A DNA stretch of 21,509 nt from Victivallales bacterium Lenti_02 (GCA_001603055.1 LVAZ01000202.1:1-21509), one strand, 5' to 3'. Shown: positions 7,304 through 15,093, counted from the stretch's first letter. The notes: a model not told the origin generated them from the sequence alone. Numbers and translations are program-made.

Positions 7304-8611
7304 ATGAAAGTGGCGTTTGGCGCGGTGGACATCACGCCCCGGCTGGGTTCGCACAAGCCGGGCTGGCTGCGGGACATCGTGGTGGACACGGTGTTCGATC
7401 CCATTTTTGCCCGGGTGGCCCTGTTCGACGACGGCTGCCGTCCGGTGGCTCTGGTGCAGGTGGACACGCTGAGCATCCGCTGGAGCACGGTGGACGCATT
7501 GCGGCGGCGGCTGCGGGAACGGCACGGGTTTCCCGGCGAACGGGTGCTGGTGGCCGCGACCCACAACCATTGCGGCGGCCCCATCGCCAACTGCGGCGAG
7601 GTGCCGCGCGACGATGCCTATCTCGACTCCCTGGTCGGCAAACTGGTCGATCTCTTCGGCGAGCTGCTGGGGCGTCTGGCCGAGGCCGAGCTGGGCTTCG
7701 GGCGGACCCACGAATACGGCATTTCCCACAACCGCCGGGTGGTGATGCGGGACGGACACGTCCTGACCCACGGCAATTTCCGCCATCCCGACGCGCTCTA
7801 CTGCGAGGGCCCCATCGATCCCGAGGTGGGGGTGCTGGCGGCGCGGGGAACGGACGGGAAGACACTCGGGGCCGTGGTCAATTTCGCCTGCCATCCCACC
7901 CATCACGGGGGGACGAACGCGATCACCGCAGGCTATCCGGGGGCGCTGGCCAGGGCCCTGGCCGCCGAGGGCATTCCCTCGGTTTTCCTGAACGGCGCCT
8001 GCGGCAATCTGTCGAGCGGCAATCCCGCGCTGGGGGTTTCCCCCTCCCTCGAGCAGATGGGCGAAACCCTGGCGGCGGATGTGCGGCAGGTGCTCGGGCA
8101 GATGGCGTTCGGGGGCTCCTGGCCGCTGGACATGGTGGAGACCACCCTGGCGCTGCCCTACCGCCGCTTCACCGAGGCCGAGGTGGCCGGCACCCTCCCC
8201 GGCGCCCAGCGGTTCATCGATCCGGCCCTCTACGACCGGGGCATGCCCGATTTGCTCGAACGCATCCGCGCCCGCCGTCTCCAGCCCGCCCAGATTCAGG
8301 CCCTGCGCATCGGCAACGTGGTCTACGCGGGGTTCCCCGCCGAGTACTTCGTCCAGTTCGGCCTGCGCCTCAAGCAGGCGCTCCATCCCCTCGCCGTCCA
8401 GGTCGTCGGCCACGCCAACGGCATGGTCGGCTACGTGCCGACCCAGGAGGCCTTCGCCCGCGGCGGCTACGAGACCACCTTCGCGGCCAGCAGCCGCATG
8501 GCCCCCGAGTGCGGCGATCTCATGGCCGACGCCGCCATCGGCATCCTGCATCCCTGGACGCAGGAAACCGCCCCGAATCCGCCCGCTCCGGCCTCGCCGA
8601 AAAATAAATAG
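7304..8611 (+). CDS. Neutral/alkaline ceramidase-like hydrolase
   Basis: 435 residues resembling the N-terminal catalytic part of the neutral/alkaline non-lysosomal ceramidase family (PF04734). It opens with FGAVDITP. THNHCGG near 87-93 and FACHPTHHGG near 197-206 supply the histidines that bind zinc in the family, and NGACGNLSSG near 230-240 corresponds to the family's active-site loop. True ceramidases are longer, with a C-terminal immunoglobulin-like domain, and are secreted. This protein has neither that domain nor a signal peptide, as in many short PVC members of unknown substrate. A TTG at 7268 could extend it, but the ATG at 7304 has GGGAGA seven bases upstream and starts at the conserved N-terminus. 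It stands alone, with a hairpin terminator after it. Hydrolysis of an amide in a lipid or sugar compound is possible but unproven. Confidence 0.8.
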   Translation: MKVAFGAVDITPRLGSHKPGWLRDIVVDTVFDPIFARVALFDDGCRPVALVQVDTLSIRWSTVDALRRRLRERHGFPGERVLVAATHNHCGGPIANCGEVPRDDAYLDSLVGKLVDLFGELLGRLAEAELGFGRTHEYGISHNRRVVMRDGHVLTHGNFRHPDALYCEGPIDPEVGVLAARGTDGKTLGAVVNFACHPTHHGGTNAITAGYPGALARALAAEGIPSVFLNGACGNLSSGNPALGVSPSLEQMGETLAADVRQVLGQMAFGGSWPLDMVETTLALPYRRFTEAEVAGTLPGAQRFIDPALYDRGMPDLLERIRARRLQPAQIQALRIGNVVYAGFPAEYFVQFGLRLKQALHPLAVQVVGHANGMVGYVPTQEAFARGGYETTFAASSRMAPECGDLMADAAIGILHPWTQETAPNPPAPASPKNK

Positions 8612-8693
8612 GCGACGATTCGCACCTCCTTGGTTGCATTGAAAACTAACGCATCTACAGTATGGATGTAGCAAAAATTCAATAGACCCTTTT
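8612..8693 (+). ncRNA. Possible body of a small RNA upstream of the pyrimidine-loop terminator
   Basis: This AT-rich stretch follows the ceramidase-like gene. TTGCAT (8634-8639) and TACAGT (8656-8661), 16 bases apart, form a weak promoter. ATTGAA (8638-8643) can pair with TTCAAT (8678-8683), and CTACA (8655-8659) with TGTAG (8667-8671). With the terminator ending at 8770, a transcript of roughly 100 bases starting near 8668 would result. It may equally be only the 3' untranslated region of the gene before it. Confidence 0.25.
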
Positions 8694-8770
8694 GCCCGCC
8701 GGACAGGTTCTCCTCTCTCCTCCTCCTCTCTCTTCTCTCTTCCCAGCCCTGTCCGGCGGGCTCTTTTTTT
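8694..8770 (+). terminator. Rho-independent terminator with a 37-nt all-pyrimidine loop
   Basis: A perfect 14-bp stem is formed by GCCCGCCGGACAGG (8694-8707) and CCTGTCCGGCGGGC (8748-8761), followed by a T-rich tail (8762-8770). The loop is 40 bases, of which 8708-8744 are only C and T. The loop contains UCCUCC, identical to the anti-Shine-Dalgarno core, and a perfect 20-base mirror repeat (8713-8732). It terminates the ceramidase-like gene or a small RNA. A loop this long is unusual for a simple terminator. Confidence 0.85.
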
Positions 8771-8830
8771 GCCCGCGCGGCGCGGGGGTGGGCGGGTTCC
8801 CGCTGCGTGGGCGCGAACGTGTAACCCTGC

Positions 8831-8836
8831 TATATT
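8831..8836 (+). promoter_or_regulatory. Candidate -10 box of trkA-trkH
   Basis: TATATT followed by CCGG, 41 bases before the trkA start. The same TATATTCC string forms the candidate -10 of the PocR-AraC gene (5223-5230). No clear -35 is visible upstream. Confidence 0.35.
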
Positions 8837-8877
8837 CCGGTCAGCACAACCGCATCCAGGCTGGATAGAAGCGCATC

Positions 8878-10242
8878 ATGAACATCATCATCGCCGGAGC
8901 AGGGGCTGTGGGAAGCCAGGCGGCCCATGCGCTGTGTTTCCGGGGCAACGACGTGACGGTGGTCGACGTGGACGAGGGGGCGCTCGCGCGGCTGCGCGAG
9001 AGCAACGACGTGATGACCCTCGTCGGCAACGCGGCCCAGCCGGCGACCCTGGTCGAGGCGGGGGTGGAACAGGCCGACATCGTCCTGGCCCTGACGGGGA
9101 GCAGCGAAGTCAATCTGGTCGTCTGCACCCTGGCCAAATCCTTCGGGGTGGCCAAAAAAGTGGCGCGCCTGAGCACCCGGCGGTATTTCGCTCCGGAGCG
9201 GAATCTGTCGCCCGAGCTGTTCGGCGTCGATGATTTCATCATTCCGGAGGAGGACTGCGTGCGGGACATCATGGACGCGCTGGTCCGCCCGGTCGTCAAG
9301 GAGTCGGCGTCCATCGGGCCGAAGTCCTGCGAGGTGGTGAATTTCCAGGTGCCGACGGCGTCGCCGTTCGACGGGGTGGAATTGCAGAACTCGCCCTGTC
9401 CCGAGCTGCTGGAGCGGCTGCGGATTTGCGCGATCAAGCGGCACGGGCGGCTGGTGGTTCCCCGCGGGGACACCGTGGTCCGGAGCTTCGACGAGGCGTA
9501 TCTGGCGGGCAACCGGCAGGATGTGGACGCCTTCATCGCCTGGGCTTCGCCGGAGGCGCGGCCCATCCGGCGGGTGCTGGTGACCGGCTCCACCAATCTG
9601 GCGCTCATGCTGGCCAAGGCCGTGGAGGAAAGCGGCATGACCCTGAGTCTGGTGGTGGACACGGAGGCGGAGGCCCGCCGGGCGACCGACCTGCTCCGGC
9701 CGGAAACCATCGTGATCTGCGGCGAGCACACGGATTCGTCGGTGCTCGAGGAGGCGGCGGTGAGCGAGGCGGACGCCCTGGTGGCGGCGGGCGAGGACAG
9801 CGAGGACAATATCCTGACCTGCATCCTGGCCCAGCGGCTGGGCGCGGGCAAGGTCATCTCCGTGGTCTACAATGCCGACTACGGGCAGATTCTCGCCAAC
9901 CTGCCGCTGATCGACTGCGGCTTCAACCCCCTGGTCGGGGCTGTCAACAGTCTGCTTCAGCACATCGGCAGCGACATCCGCCGGCATGTGGCGTTGCTCG
10001 GGCGCATCGAGGCGGAGATTCTCGATCTGGTGGTCCGGCCCGGCGCCCGGATTGCCGGCAAGCGGATCGCGGAGATCGCGGGGACGGCGGACATGGTCTT
10101 CGCCGCCATCTTCCGCGAGGGTGAGTTCGTGCCGCCGGTGGGGCGGGAGACGATCCTGGTCGGGGACCGGATCGCCGTGCTGGTCCGGCGGAATTCCCAT
10201 GCGGCCGTGGAACGGCTGTTCGGCAGCAAGAGACTGTTCTGA
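8878..10242 (+). CDS. trkA: Trk potassium uptake system, NAD-binding regulatory subunit TrkA
   Basis: 454 residues, the length of full two-repeat TrkA proteins. It is the cytoplasmic ring subunit that binds nucleotide and gates the TrkH channel. The first Rossmann (RCK-N) domain starts with GAGAVG at 7-12 and the acidic VVDVD strand end. An RCK-C domain follows at about 140-220. The second Rossmann domain begins near residue 230 with VLVTGSTNLAL, in which the glycine motif is partly degenerate, as is common in second repeats. A final RCK-C domain ends the protein. The start fits the family, although the upstream ribosome binding site is weak. Its stop TGA shares one base with the trkH ATG (TGATG), so the two genes are translationally coupled. 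Confidence 0.95.
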   Translation: MNIIIAGAGAVGSQAAHALCFRGNDVTVVDVDEGALARLRESNDVMTLVGNAAQPATLVEAGVEQADIVLALTGSSEVNLVVCTLAKSFGVAKKVARLSTRRYFAPERNLSPELFGVDDFIIPEEDCVRDIMDALVRPVVKESASIGPKSCEVVNFQVPTASPFDGVELQNSPCPELLERLRICAIKRHGRLVVPRGDTVVRSFDEAYLAGNRQDVDAFIAWASPEARPIRRVLVTGSTNLALMLAKAVEESGMTLSLVVDTEAEARRATDLLRPETIVICGEHTDSSVLEEAAVSEADALVAAGEDSEDNILTCILAQRLGAGKVISVVYNADYGQILANLPLIDCGFNPLVGAVNSLLQHIGSDIRRHVALLGRIEAEILDLVVRPGARIAGKRIAEIAGTADMVFAAIFREGEFVPPVGRETILVGDRIAVLVRRNSHAAVERLFGSKRLF

Positions 10243-11732
10243 TGCAGGTCCGTCTGGTCATCCGGGTGGTGTCGGCGATTCTGCTGGTGGTCGGCGTGGC
10301 CATGCTGACCGCCGTTCCCGTGGCTCTGCTGCGGGGGGACGAGTGGGCGGCGGTTCTGGGTTTGCTCGCGGCCTCGGGCATCACCTGTTTCGCGGGTGCG
10401 GCGGGGGCGCGGCAGGGACCGACCGCCACCAGCATCCGCATCCGCGAGGGCTTCGGCATCGTCACCTTCAGTTGGCTCGCGGCCACCCTGTTCGGGGCGC
10501 TGCCCTTCGCCTGGGCCGGCGGGATGGGCTATGTGGACGCTCTGTTCGAGACCATGTCCGGATTCACCACCACCGGGGCGAGCATACTCACCGAGCAGCG
10601 GGCGGACGGGGTGTTCGCGCTGCCCTGGGGCCTGCTCTACTGGCGGAGCCTGACCCATTGGCTGGGGGGCATGGGGATCGTGGTGCTGTCCCTGGCCGTG
10701 CTGCCGCTGCTCGGCACCGGGGCCATGCAGCTCTACCATTCCGAGGCGCCGGGGCCGGACTCGGGCCAGTTGACACCGCGGATCGCCCACACGGCCCGGC
10801 GGCTGTGGGGGGTGTATGTGCTGCTGTCCATTGCCCAGACCCTGCTGCTCTGGCCCCGGATGGACCTGCTGGAGGCCTGGTGCCACACCTGCGGGACCAT
10901 GGCCACGGGCGGGTTCTCGACCCGGTTCGCGAGCGTGGGGGCCTTCGAGAGTGCCTATGTCGAGTGGGTGGTCACGGTGTTCATGCTGCTGGCTGGCATC
11001 AATTTCCTGCTCCACTACAAGGCCCTGCTCGGGCAGCCCCGGGAATACGCGAGGGACGAGGAATTCCGCTTCTACGGGTATGTGGTGCTGGGTTCGGTGG
11101 CGGTGGTGGCGCTGGCCCTGGGGCGGGTGTCGGGCTCCGCCGGCACGACGCTGCGCCAGGCGGCGTTCCATGTGGCCTCGATGGTCACGACGACCGGGTT
11201 CGCCACGGTCGATTTCGACGCCTGGCCGGCCGTCGCGCGGGTTCTGCTGGTGTGGCTGATGTTCGTGGGCGGCTGCGGCGGTTCGACGGGCGGCGGCATC
11301 AAGTGCAGCCGGGTGCTCCTGCTGCTCAAATACGCCGGGGCCCAGGTCAAGCGAACGCTGTATCCGCGCTCCGTCGTGAACATCCGCCTCAACGACCGGC
11401 CCGTGCCCCCCGCCATCCTGTCCCGGATTCTGGGTTTCTCGCTCATCTATCTCGGGCTTTTCCTGATTGTCGGTTTCCTGCTGTGCGTGATCGAGCCGAA
11501 TCTGGCCACGCCGGTGGACGGAGTGGCGTACAACCCGATCGAGACCGCCTTCTCGGCCTCCGTGGCCAGCCTGAGCAACATCGGGCCGGGCCTCGGCAAG
11601 GTCGGTCCCGCCCGGAACTATGCCTGGATGAGCCCCTGGTCCAAGCTGCTGCTGGTGTTCGCCATGCTGGTGGGCCGCCTCGAGGTCTTCACCGTCATCG
11701 TTCTCTTCCATCCCCGCTTCTGGCGGCGCTGA
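10242..11732 (+). CDS. trkH: Trk potassium uptake protein, membrane subunit TrkH
   Basis: 496 residues, a polytopic inner-membrane K+ translocating subunit. The four pore loops that line the selectivity filter are visible: SGFTTTGAS near 105, TMATGGFST near 220, VTTTGFATV near 318, and SLSNIGPGLG near 445. Each has the filter glycine. GCGGSTGGGIK near 345 is the conserved segment following the third loop. The first transmembrane helix starts almost at the N-terminus (VIRVVSAILLVVGVAML). It overlaps trkA by one base and must be made with it. After the stop there is no obvious terminator except a short GC hairpin at 11781-11795. Confidence 0.96.
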   Translation: MQVRLVIRVVSAILLVVGVAMLTAVPVALLRGDEWAAVLGLLAASGITCFAGAAGARQGPTATSIRIREGFGIVTFSWLAATLFGALPFAWAGGMGYVDALFETMSGFTTTGASILTEQRADGVFALPWGLLYWRSLTHWLGGMGIVVLSLAVLPLLGTGAMQLYHSEAPGPDSGQLTPRIAHTARRLWGVYVLLSIAQTLLLWPRMDLLEAWCHTCGTMATGGFSTRFASVGAFESAYVEWVVTVFMLLAGINFLLHYKALLGQPREYARDEEFRFYGYVVLGSVAVVALALGRVSGSAGTTLRQAAFHVASMVTTTGFATVDFDAWPAVARVLLVWLMFVGGCGGSTGGGIKCSRVLLLLKYAGAQVKRTLYPRSVVNIRLNDRPVPPAILSRILGFSLIYLGLFLIVGFLLCVIEPNLATPVDGVAYNPIETAFSASVASLSNIGPGLGKVGPARNYAWMSPWSKLLLVFAMLVGRLEVFTVIVLFHPRFWRR

Positions 11733-11742
11733 GGGGGTCTGG

Positions 11743-11771
11743 TTGACGTCGGTCGCCCGGCGGTTTACTTT
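11743..11771 (+). promoter_or_regulatory. Candidate promoter of the radical SAM operon
   Basis: TTGACG (11743-11748) matches the -35 consensus at five of six positions. Seventeen bases later TACTTT (11766-11771) matches the -10 at three of six. It lies just after trkH and would produce a leader of about 100 bases that includes the GC hairpin at 11781 and the micro-ORF at 11829. Confidence 0.42.
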
Positions 11772-11780
11772 CGTGGGCAG

Positions 11781-11795
11781 CCGGCCGCGGGCCGG
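11781..11795 (+). other. Short GC-rich hairpin between trkH and the radical SAM operon
   Basis: CCGGCC (11781-11786) and GGCCGG (11790-11795) form a six-bp stem with a three-base loop, followed by TTCCTT. It could be a weak terminator for trkH or a leader structure of the next operon, since it lies after the candidate promoter. Confidence 0.3.
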
Positions 11796-11828
11796 TTCCT
11801 TCCTGATGGGTTGCCGGGAGAAGCAGGC

Positions 11829-11885
11829 ATGGGCAGGGAACGGGCCAAGCGTCGAGAGTCTGAACTCGGAGAGGCGACGGCATGA
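11829..11885 (+). CDS. Putative 18-residue micro-ORF coupled to the first radical SAM gene
   Basis: ATG at 11829 is preceded by GGGAG (11816-11820) with an eight-base spacing. The frame encodes MGRERAKRRESELGEATA and stops with TGA at 11883-11885, overlapping the radical SAM start codon as ATGA. Both the good ribosome binding site and the four-base overlap suggest real translation, either as a leader peptide that couples translation or, less likely, as a substrate peptide. The peptide is strongly charged and lacks Cys and aromatic residues, unlike most radical-SAM-modified precursors. No homologue is recognised. Confidence 0.4.
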   Translation: MGRERAKRRESELGEATA

Positions 11886-12985
11886 TCCAGATGCCCTGGA
11901 CAGAGGAGACCGCGCCCAACGTCTCGATCGAGGTCACCGACGCCTGCAACGCGAGCTGTCGGCATTGCTACAAACGTCTCACGGGGCGGCGGAAATCCCT
12001 GGCGGAAATCCGCGTCGACCTGCAGGACGCCATGCGCCTGCGCCCCCTCCACAGCGTCTCTCTCTCCGGCGGCGAGCCGACCCTCCATCCGGAACTGCCC
12101 GAGATCGTCCGCCTGGTCAAAGAGCAGGGAATCGGCGTGTTTCTGCTGACCAACGGCGTGGCGTTCGACGCCCCGCTGGCCGCCCGGCTCCGCGCGGCGG
12201 GGCTCGACGCCGTTCTGTTCCACCTCGATCCGGGGCAGGTCCGGCCGGACATCGGCAGGGTGGATAGTTTCGCGGCCATGCTGCCGAGGCTGGAGGAGTT
12301 GGTTTCGCTGGCCCGCGCGGAGGATTTGGACGTCTCGCTTTCCTACACCCTCCAGCAGGCCGGGGACCTTTCGGCCATCTGCGACTATTTCTTCGGGCAG
12401 CCCGCCTTGTCCTTCCTGTTTCTGGCGCGGGGGACGAATCTGGCCGAGCTGTATGCGTCCGGACGGCGGGAGGAAGGTGGCGGGCTGGGCACCGGGCCGG
12501 TCGCCGGGTTTTTCCGGGAACGCTTCGATCTGCTGCCCTATGCGGCGATTCCCGCCTCGGACGGTGGCCCGCCCTGCTGGATTTCCTTTTTCCAGCCCTA
12601 CGTGGACGATCCCCCGTCCCGGTCTGCCTTCCCAATCCGTTCGAACGGTCTCGATGCGGCGCTGATGCGGCTGCACAAGCTGGCCACCGGGCGCTATGTC
12701 CACAAGACCTCGCAACGGCCGGGGCTCACCGCGTTCCGGGTTCTGCTCAACGGGCTGAGCACCTGCCGGTTTCTCGGGGCCTGGCGTTTTCTGCTCCGGG
12801 CGCGTCCGGCTTCGGCGTCCCTGCGCCATAAGATGGTGGTGTACGACGACGGTCCGCGCCGGAATGCCGCCGGTGCCTGGGTGCGCTGCGCCTATTGTCC
12901 GACCGCCATTGTCCGGGACGGAGCGCTGCTGCCCTGCTGCGCGGCGGACTACCGGCCCGCAACCAAGGATCGGCCCGGCCCATGA
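11882..12985 (+). CDS. Radical SAM protein with C-terminal extra cysteines (first of a pair)
   Basis: 367 residues. The Cys-x3-Cys-x2-Cys motif that binds the catalytic 4Fe-4S cluster is at 22, 26 and 29 (DACNASCRHCY). GGEP at 63-66 is the SAM-binding motif. Near the C-terminus CAYC (336, 339) and CC (352, 353) resemble a SPASM/twitch-type auxiliary cluster region, though too few cysteines are seen for a full SPASM set. Residues 282-320 (FRVLLNGLSTCRFLGAWRFL and onward) look like basic amphipathic helices that might contact a membrane. The start at 11882 has GGAGAGG seven bases upstream. It overlaps the next radical SAM gene by ATGA, so both are made together. The substrate is unknown; a peptide or lipid modification is possible. 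Confidence 0.88.
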   Translation: MIQMPWTEETAPNVSIEVTDACNASCRHCYKRLTGRRKSLAEIRVDLQDAMRLRPLHSVSLSGGEPTLHPELPEIVRLVKEQGIGVFLLTNGVAFDAPLAARLRAAGLDAVLFHLDPGQVRPDIGRVDSFAAMLPRLEELVSLARAEDLDVSLSYTLQQAGDLSAICDYFFGQPALSFLFLARGTNLAELYASGRREEGGGLGTGPVAGFFRERFDLLPYAAIPASDGGPPCWISFFQPYVDDPPSRSAFPIRSNGLDAALMRLHKLATGRYVHKTSQRPGLTAFRVLLNGLSTCRFLGAWRFLLRARPASASLRHKMVVYDDGPRRNAAGAWVRCAYCPTAIVRDGALLPCCAADYRPATKDRPGP

Positions 12986-14301
12986 CCATTCTCCGCAATA
13001 CCCGCGCGATATGCCGCACCTGCGGCAAGACCTGGCCGGCCGAAGTGGTCGAGCGGGAGGGACGGATCCACGGCCTGCTCCACTGTCCCGAGCATCCCGC
13101 CGAGCATCTGCTCTCCACCGATGCCGCCCTCTACCGGGAACTCGACGGGCGCAGTCATGCCGACCGGTCCGGCCCGCCGCCGCCGGGGCTGCGCTTCGCG
13201 CTCAACTACATCTCCGTCACCAACGCCTGCAATTTCGCCTGCGCCATCTGCGCCAGCGCCGCCGTGCCGCCCGAGCAGGGGGTCTTCCTTGGGGTGGATG
13301 AAATCTGCCGCCGCGCCGATGCCATGCGGCGGCAGGGCGGGCGCATCCTGCATCTGTTCGGCGGCGAACCGACTCTCCACCCCGATCTGCTGGAGATCGT
13401 GCGGCGGCTGGCCGCGATGGGGCTGAGTGTCGGGGTGGTCACCAACGGGGCGCTGCTCGGCCGCGATTCCCGCCTGGCCCGGGATTTGAAGGCCAGCGGC
13501 ACCTCCCGCGTCTGCCTCCAGTTCGACTCCTTCGACCAGGCGGAGTTGGAGGCCCTCAAGCGCAATGCGCTGGACCTGAAACGGCAGGCCATCGCGAACG
13601 CCATCGCCGCCGGGCTGGACGTGGGGCTCAACTGCACGGTGACCGCGCACAATCTCGCCGAGGCGCCCAAGCTGCTGGCCCACGGGCTCGAACTGGGGCC
13701 GAGGGTCCGGAACATGACCTTCGGCATCTCCGCGCGGGTGGGCCGGTTCGACTATCCCTCCGACTGTCATGTGGACCGGGAAATGATCCTCGCCGCCATG
13801 GTGGCGGGCGCGGGCGACCTGGGCCTGAGCATGGCCGACATCCTGCCGCTGCCAGGCTGTCCGCCCTGGGGCCTGCAACCCCATCCCGACTGCGGCGTGC
13901 ATGTCCCCTTCGTGCGGGCCCCCTGGGGCAACCGCCCCCTGAACCACTACTTCGACCTGACGGAAACCTATCGCCGTCTGGCCGGGATTCGCGGGAAGCC
14001 CGGATGGTGGGGAGGGCGCGTCCTGCCTGCCTGGCATCTGCTCGCGGCCGTCCGTCCGGGAAAACGCCGGCAGGTGGCCCGGATCGCCTGGGGTCTGCTG
14101 CGGGGAAATGCCGCGTATTCGCTGGTCAACGTGGCGGTCACCAACTACCGGGCCAACGCCTTCCTCGACACGGAACGGCTGGACCGCTGCGCCTCGGCCT
14201 TCCACACGTCGCAGGGGCCGGTGAAGGGCTGCCTCCATTTCTACCTGGGCAAGGACTATCCCGGCTCGCGCGAGTACGAGACCGCCCGGGGCGGCTGCTA
14301 G
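12982..14301 (+). CDS. Radical SAM protein with N-terminal Cys/His knuckle (second of the pair)
   Basis: 439 residues. A putative metal knuckle is formed by Cys11, Cys14, Cys35 and His38 (CRTC and CPEH). The radical SAM motif is at 83, 87 and 90 (NACNFACAIC), with GGEP at 127-130. The arrangement of an N-terminal Cys knuckle, a linker and a radical SAM core recalls the MJ0619/Tes-type family (class D methylase-like enzymes and tetraether lipid synthase). The C-terminal part has further cysteines (DRCASAF, KGCLHF) but is not one I can name. Its start lies within the ATGA overlap with the upstream gene. An AAGGA twelve bases away is weak, so translational coupling is likely. A start at 12895 in the same frame would run inside the first gene and is rejected. 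Substrate unknown. Confidence 0.87.
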   Translation: MTILRNTRAICRTCGKTWPAEVVEREGRIHGLLHCPEHPAEHLLSTDAALYRELDGRSHADRSGPPPPGLRFALNYISVTNACNFACAICASAAVPPEQGVFLGVDEICRRADAMRRQGGRILHLFGGEPTLHPDLLEIVRRLAAMGLSVGVVTNGALLGRDSRLARDLKASGTSRVCLQFDSFDQAELEALKRNALDLKRQAIANAIAAGLDVGLNCTVTAHNLAEAPKLLAHGLELGPRVRNMTFGISARVGRFDYPSDCHVDREMILAAMVAGAGDLGLSMADILPLPGCPPWGLQPHPDCGVHVPFVRAPWGNRPLNHYFDLTETYRRLAGIRGKPGWWGGRVLPAWHLLAAVRPGKRRQVARIAWGLLRGNAAYSLVNVAVTNYRANAFLDTERLDRCASAFHTSQGPVKGCLHFYLGKDYPGSREYETARGGC

Positions 14302-14309
14302 AAACGGAA

Positions 14310-14342
14310 ACGCCCGCGGCGGCGGGGGGCCGGCGCGGGCGT
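14310..14342 (-). terminator. Hairpin terminator between the convergent radical SAM and pseudopilin genes
   Basis: ACGCCCGC (14310-14317) pairs with GCGGGCGT (14335-14342) with a GC-rich interior that can extend the stem. Read on the minus strand, the stem is followed by TTTCCGTTTC, so it mainly serves the pseudopilin gene. On the plus strand no T tract follows. Confidence 0.6.
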
Positions 14343-14366
14343 CGGGGTGCGGGAGGGGGATCGGGA

Positions 14367-15035
14367 CTACTGGTTGTCCCAGATGTTGGCGGCGTCACCG
14401 TAGTTGTAGGGGCCCCAGGCCTGGTTGATGCTCATGGATTCCACATGGCCGTCGGCGAAGGAGAGATTGATCTGGGGGGCATGCACGCCGGTGTGCATCA
14501 GCCGGATGTTCCGGTTGGCGCCGGCCGCCGTGGCGTTGTTGAAGTTGTGCCAGTAGCCGATCTGCCAGTCGCCGTTGTTGCTGCGCGTGGAGATGGGCGG
14601 CGGGGGGCCGAAGCCGGGGGCGGTCGAAACCTCCATGTTGTCGCCCTTGAGGACGGTGCCCGAGGGCCTGGCCATGATGGTGGACATCTGGCTGCTCAGC
14701 TCGCTGTGGAAACCGTAGGAGCGCACACCGTCGGTCGTGTTGGAGGGACAGATGGTGACATTGGTGTCGTTGTAGTAGGAGAGCAGGCCGCCGCGCCAGC
14801 AGCGGTCCTCGCCGACCCGGTTGCCGTCGTAGCCGTAGATGAACCGTTCCCGGTTGTCGTTCATGTACATGAGGTGGGCCAGGGACAACTGCTTCTGGTT
14901 CGAGACGCAGCTAATCTGCCGGGCTTTGGCGCGGGCCTGCTGGAGGGCGGGGAGCAGCATCGAGGCCAGGATGGCGATGATCGCGATCACCACCAGCAGC
15001 TCGATCAGGGTGAAACGGCGCGAAGTGTTGTTCAT
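14367..15035 (-). CDS. Pseudopilin with H-x9-DG C-terminal domain (first copy)
   Basis: 222 residues. A short basic leader (MNNTSRR) is followed by the type IV prepilin/type II secretion signal FTLIELLVVIAIIAILASML with the conserved Glu five residues into the mature part. The residue before the cleavage site is Arg rather than Gly, as often seen in Lentisphaerota. The C-terminal part contains His, nine residues, then Asp-Gly (HAPQINLSFADGH), the processing-associated H-x9-DG motif of PVC proteins. The start at 15035 has AAGGA eight bases upstream; a longer frame from 15077 lacks one. It is expected to be membrane-anchored and exported, with unknown function; PVC genomes carry many copies. 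Its 5' end is nearly identical in DNA to the pseudopilin at 16291. Confidence 0.9.
   Translation of the reverse strand: MNNTSRRFTLIELLVVIAIIAILASMLLPALQQARAKARQISCVSNQKQLSLAHLMYMNDNRERFIYGYDGNRVGEDRCWRGGLLSYYNDTNVTICPSNTTDGVRSYGFHSELSSQMSTIMARPSGTVLKGDNMEVSTAPGFGPPPPISTRSNNGDWQIGYWHNFNNATAAGANRNIRLMHTGVHAPQINLSFADGHVESMSINQAWGPYNYGDAANIWDNQ
14930..15020 (-). repeat. 91-bp inverted repeat, copy A (pseudopilin 5' end)
   Basis: The minus-strand sequence of this segment matches 16315-16405 on the plus strand at 88 of 91 positions by my alignment. It encodes the prepilin signal and first helix. The two copies flank the AraC-family gene in inverted orientation. Confidence 0.85.
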
Positions 15036-15093
15036 GTCGGCGTTCCTTATGTTGCCGGTTGCGTGTGAGGCGAACAATCCAGCCGACCCCCGG

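Noticed and set aside
11743..12267. A 174-codon frame over the radical SAM leader and gene start
   Set aside because: It is an out-of-frame shadow, rich in Arg and Pro after the gene start and without motifs.
12895..12981. Upstream start for the second radical SAM gene inside the first
   Set aside because: It would overlap the first gene's C-terminal Cys region by about 90 bases, without a ribosome binding site. The ATGA overlap at 12982 is the usual coupled arrangement.
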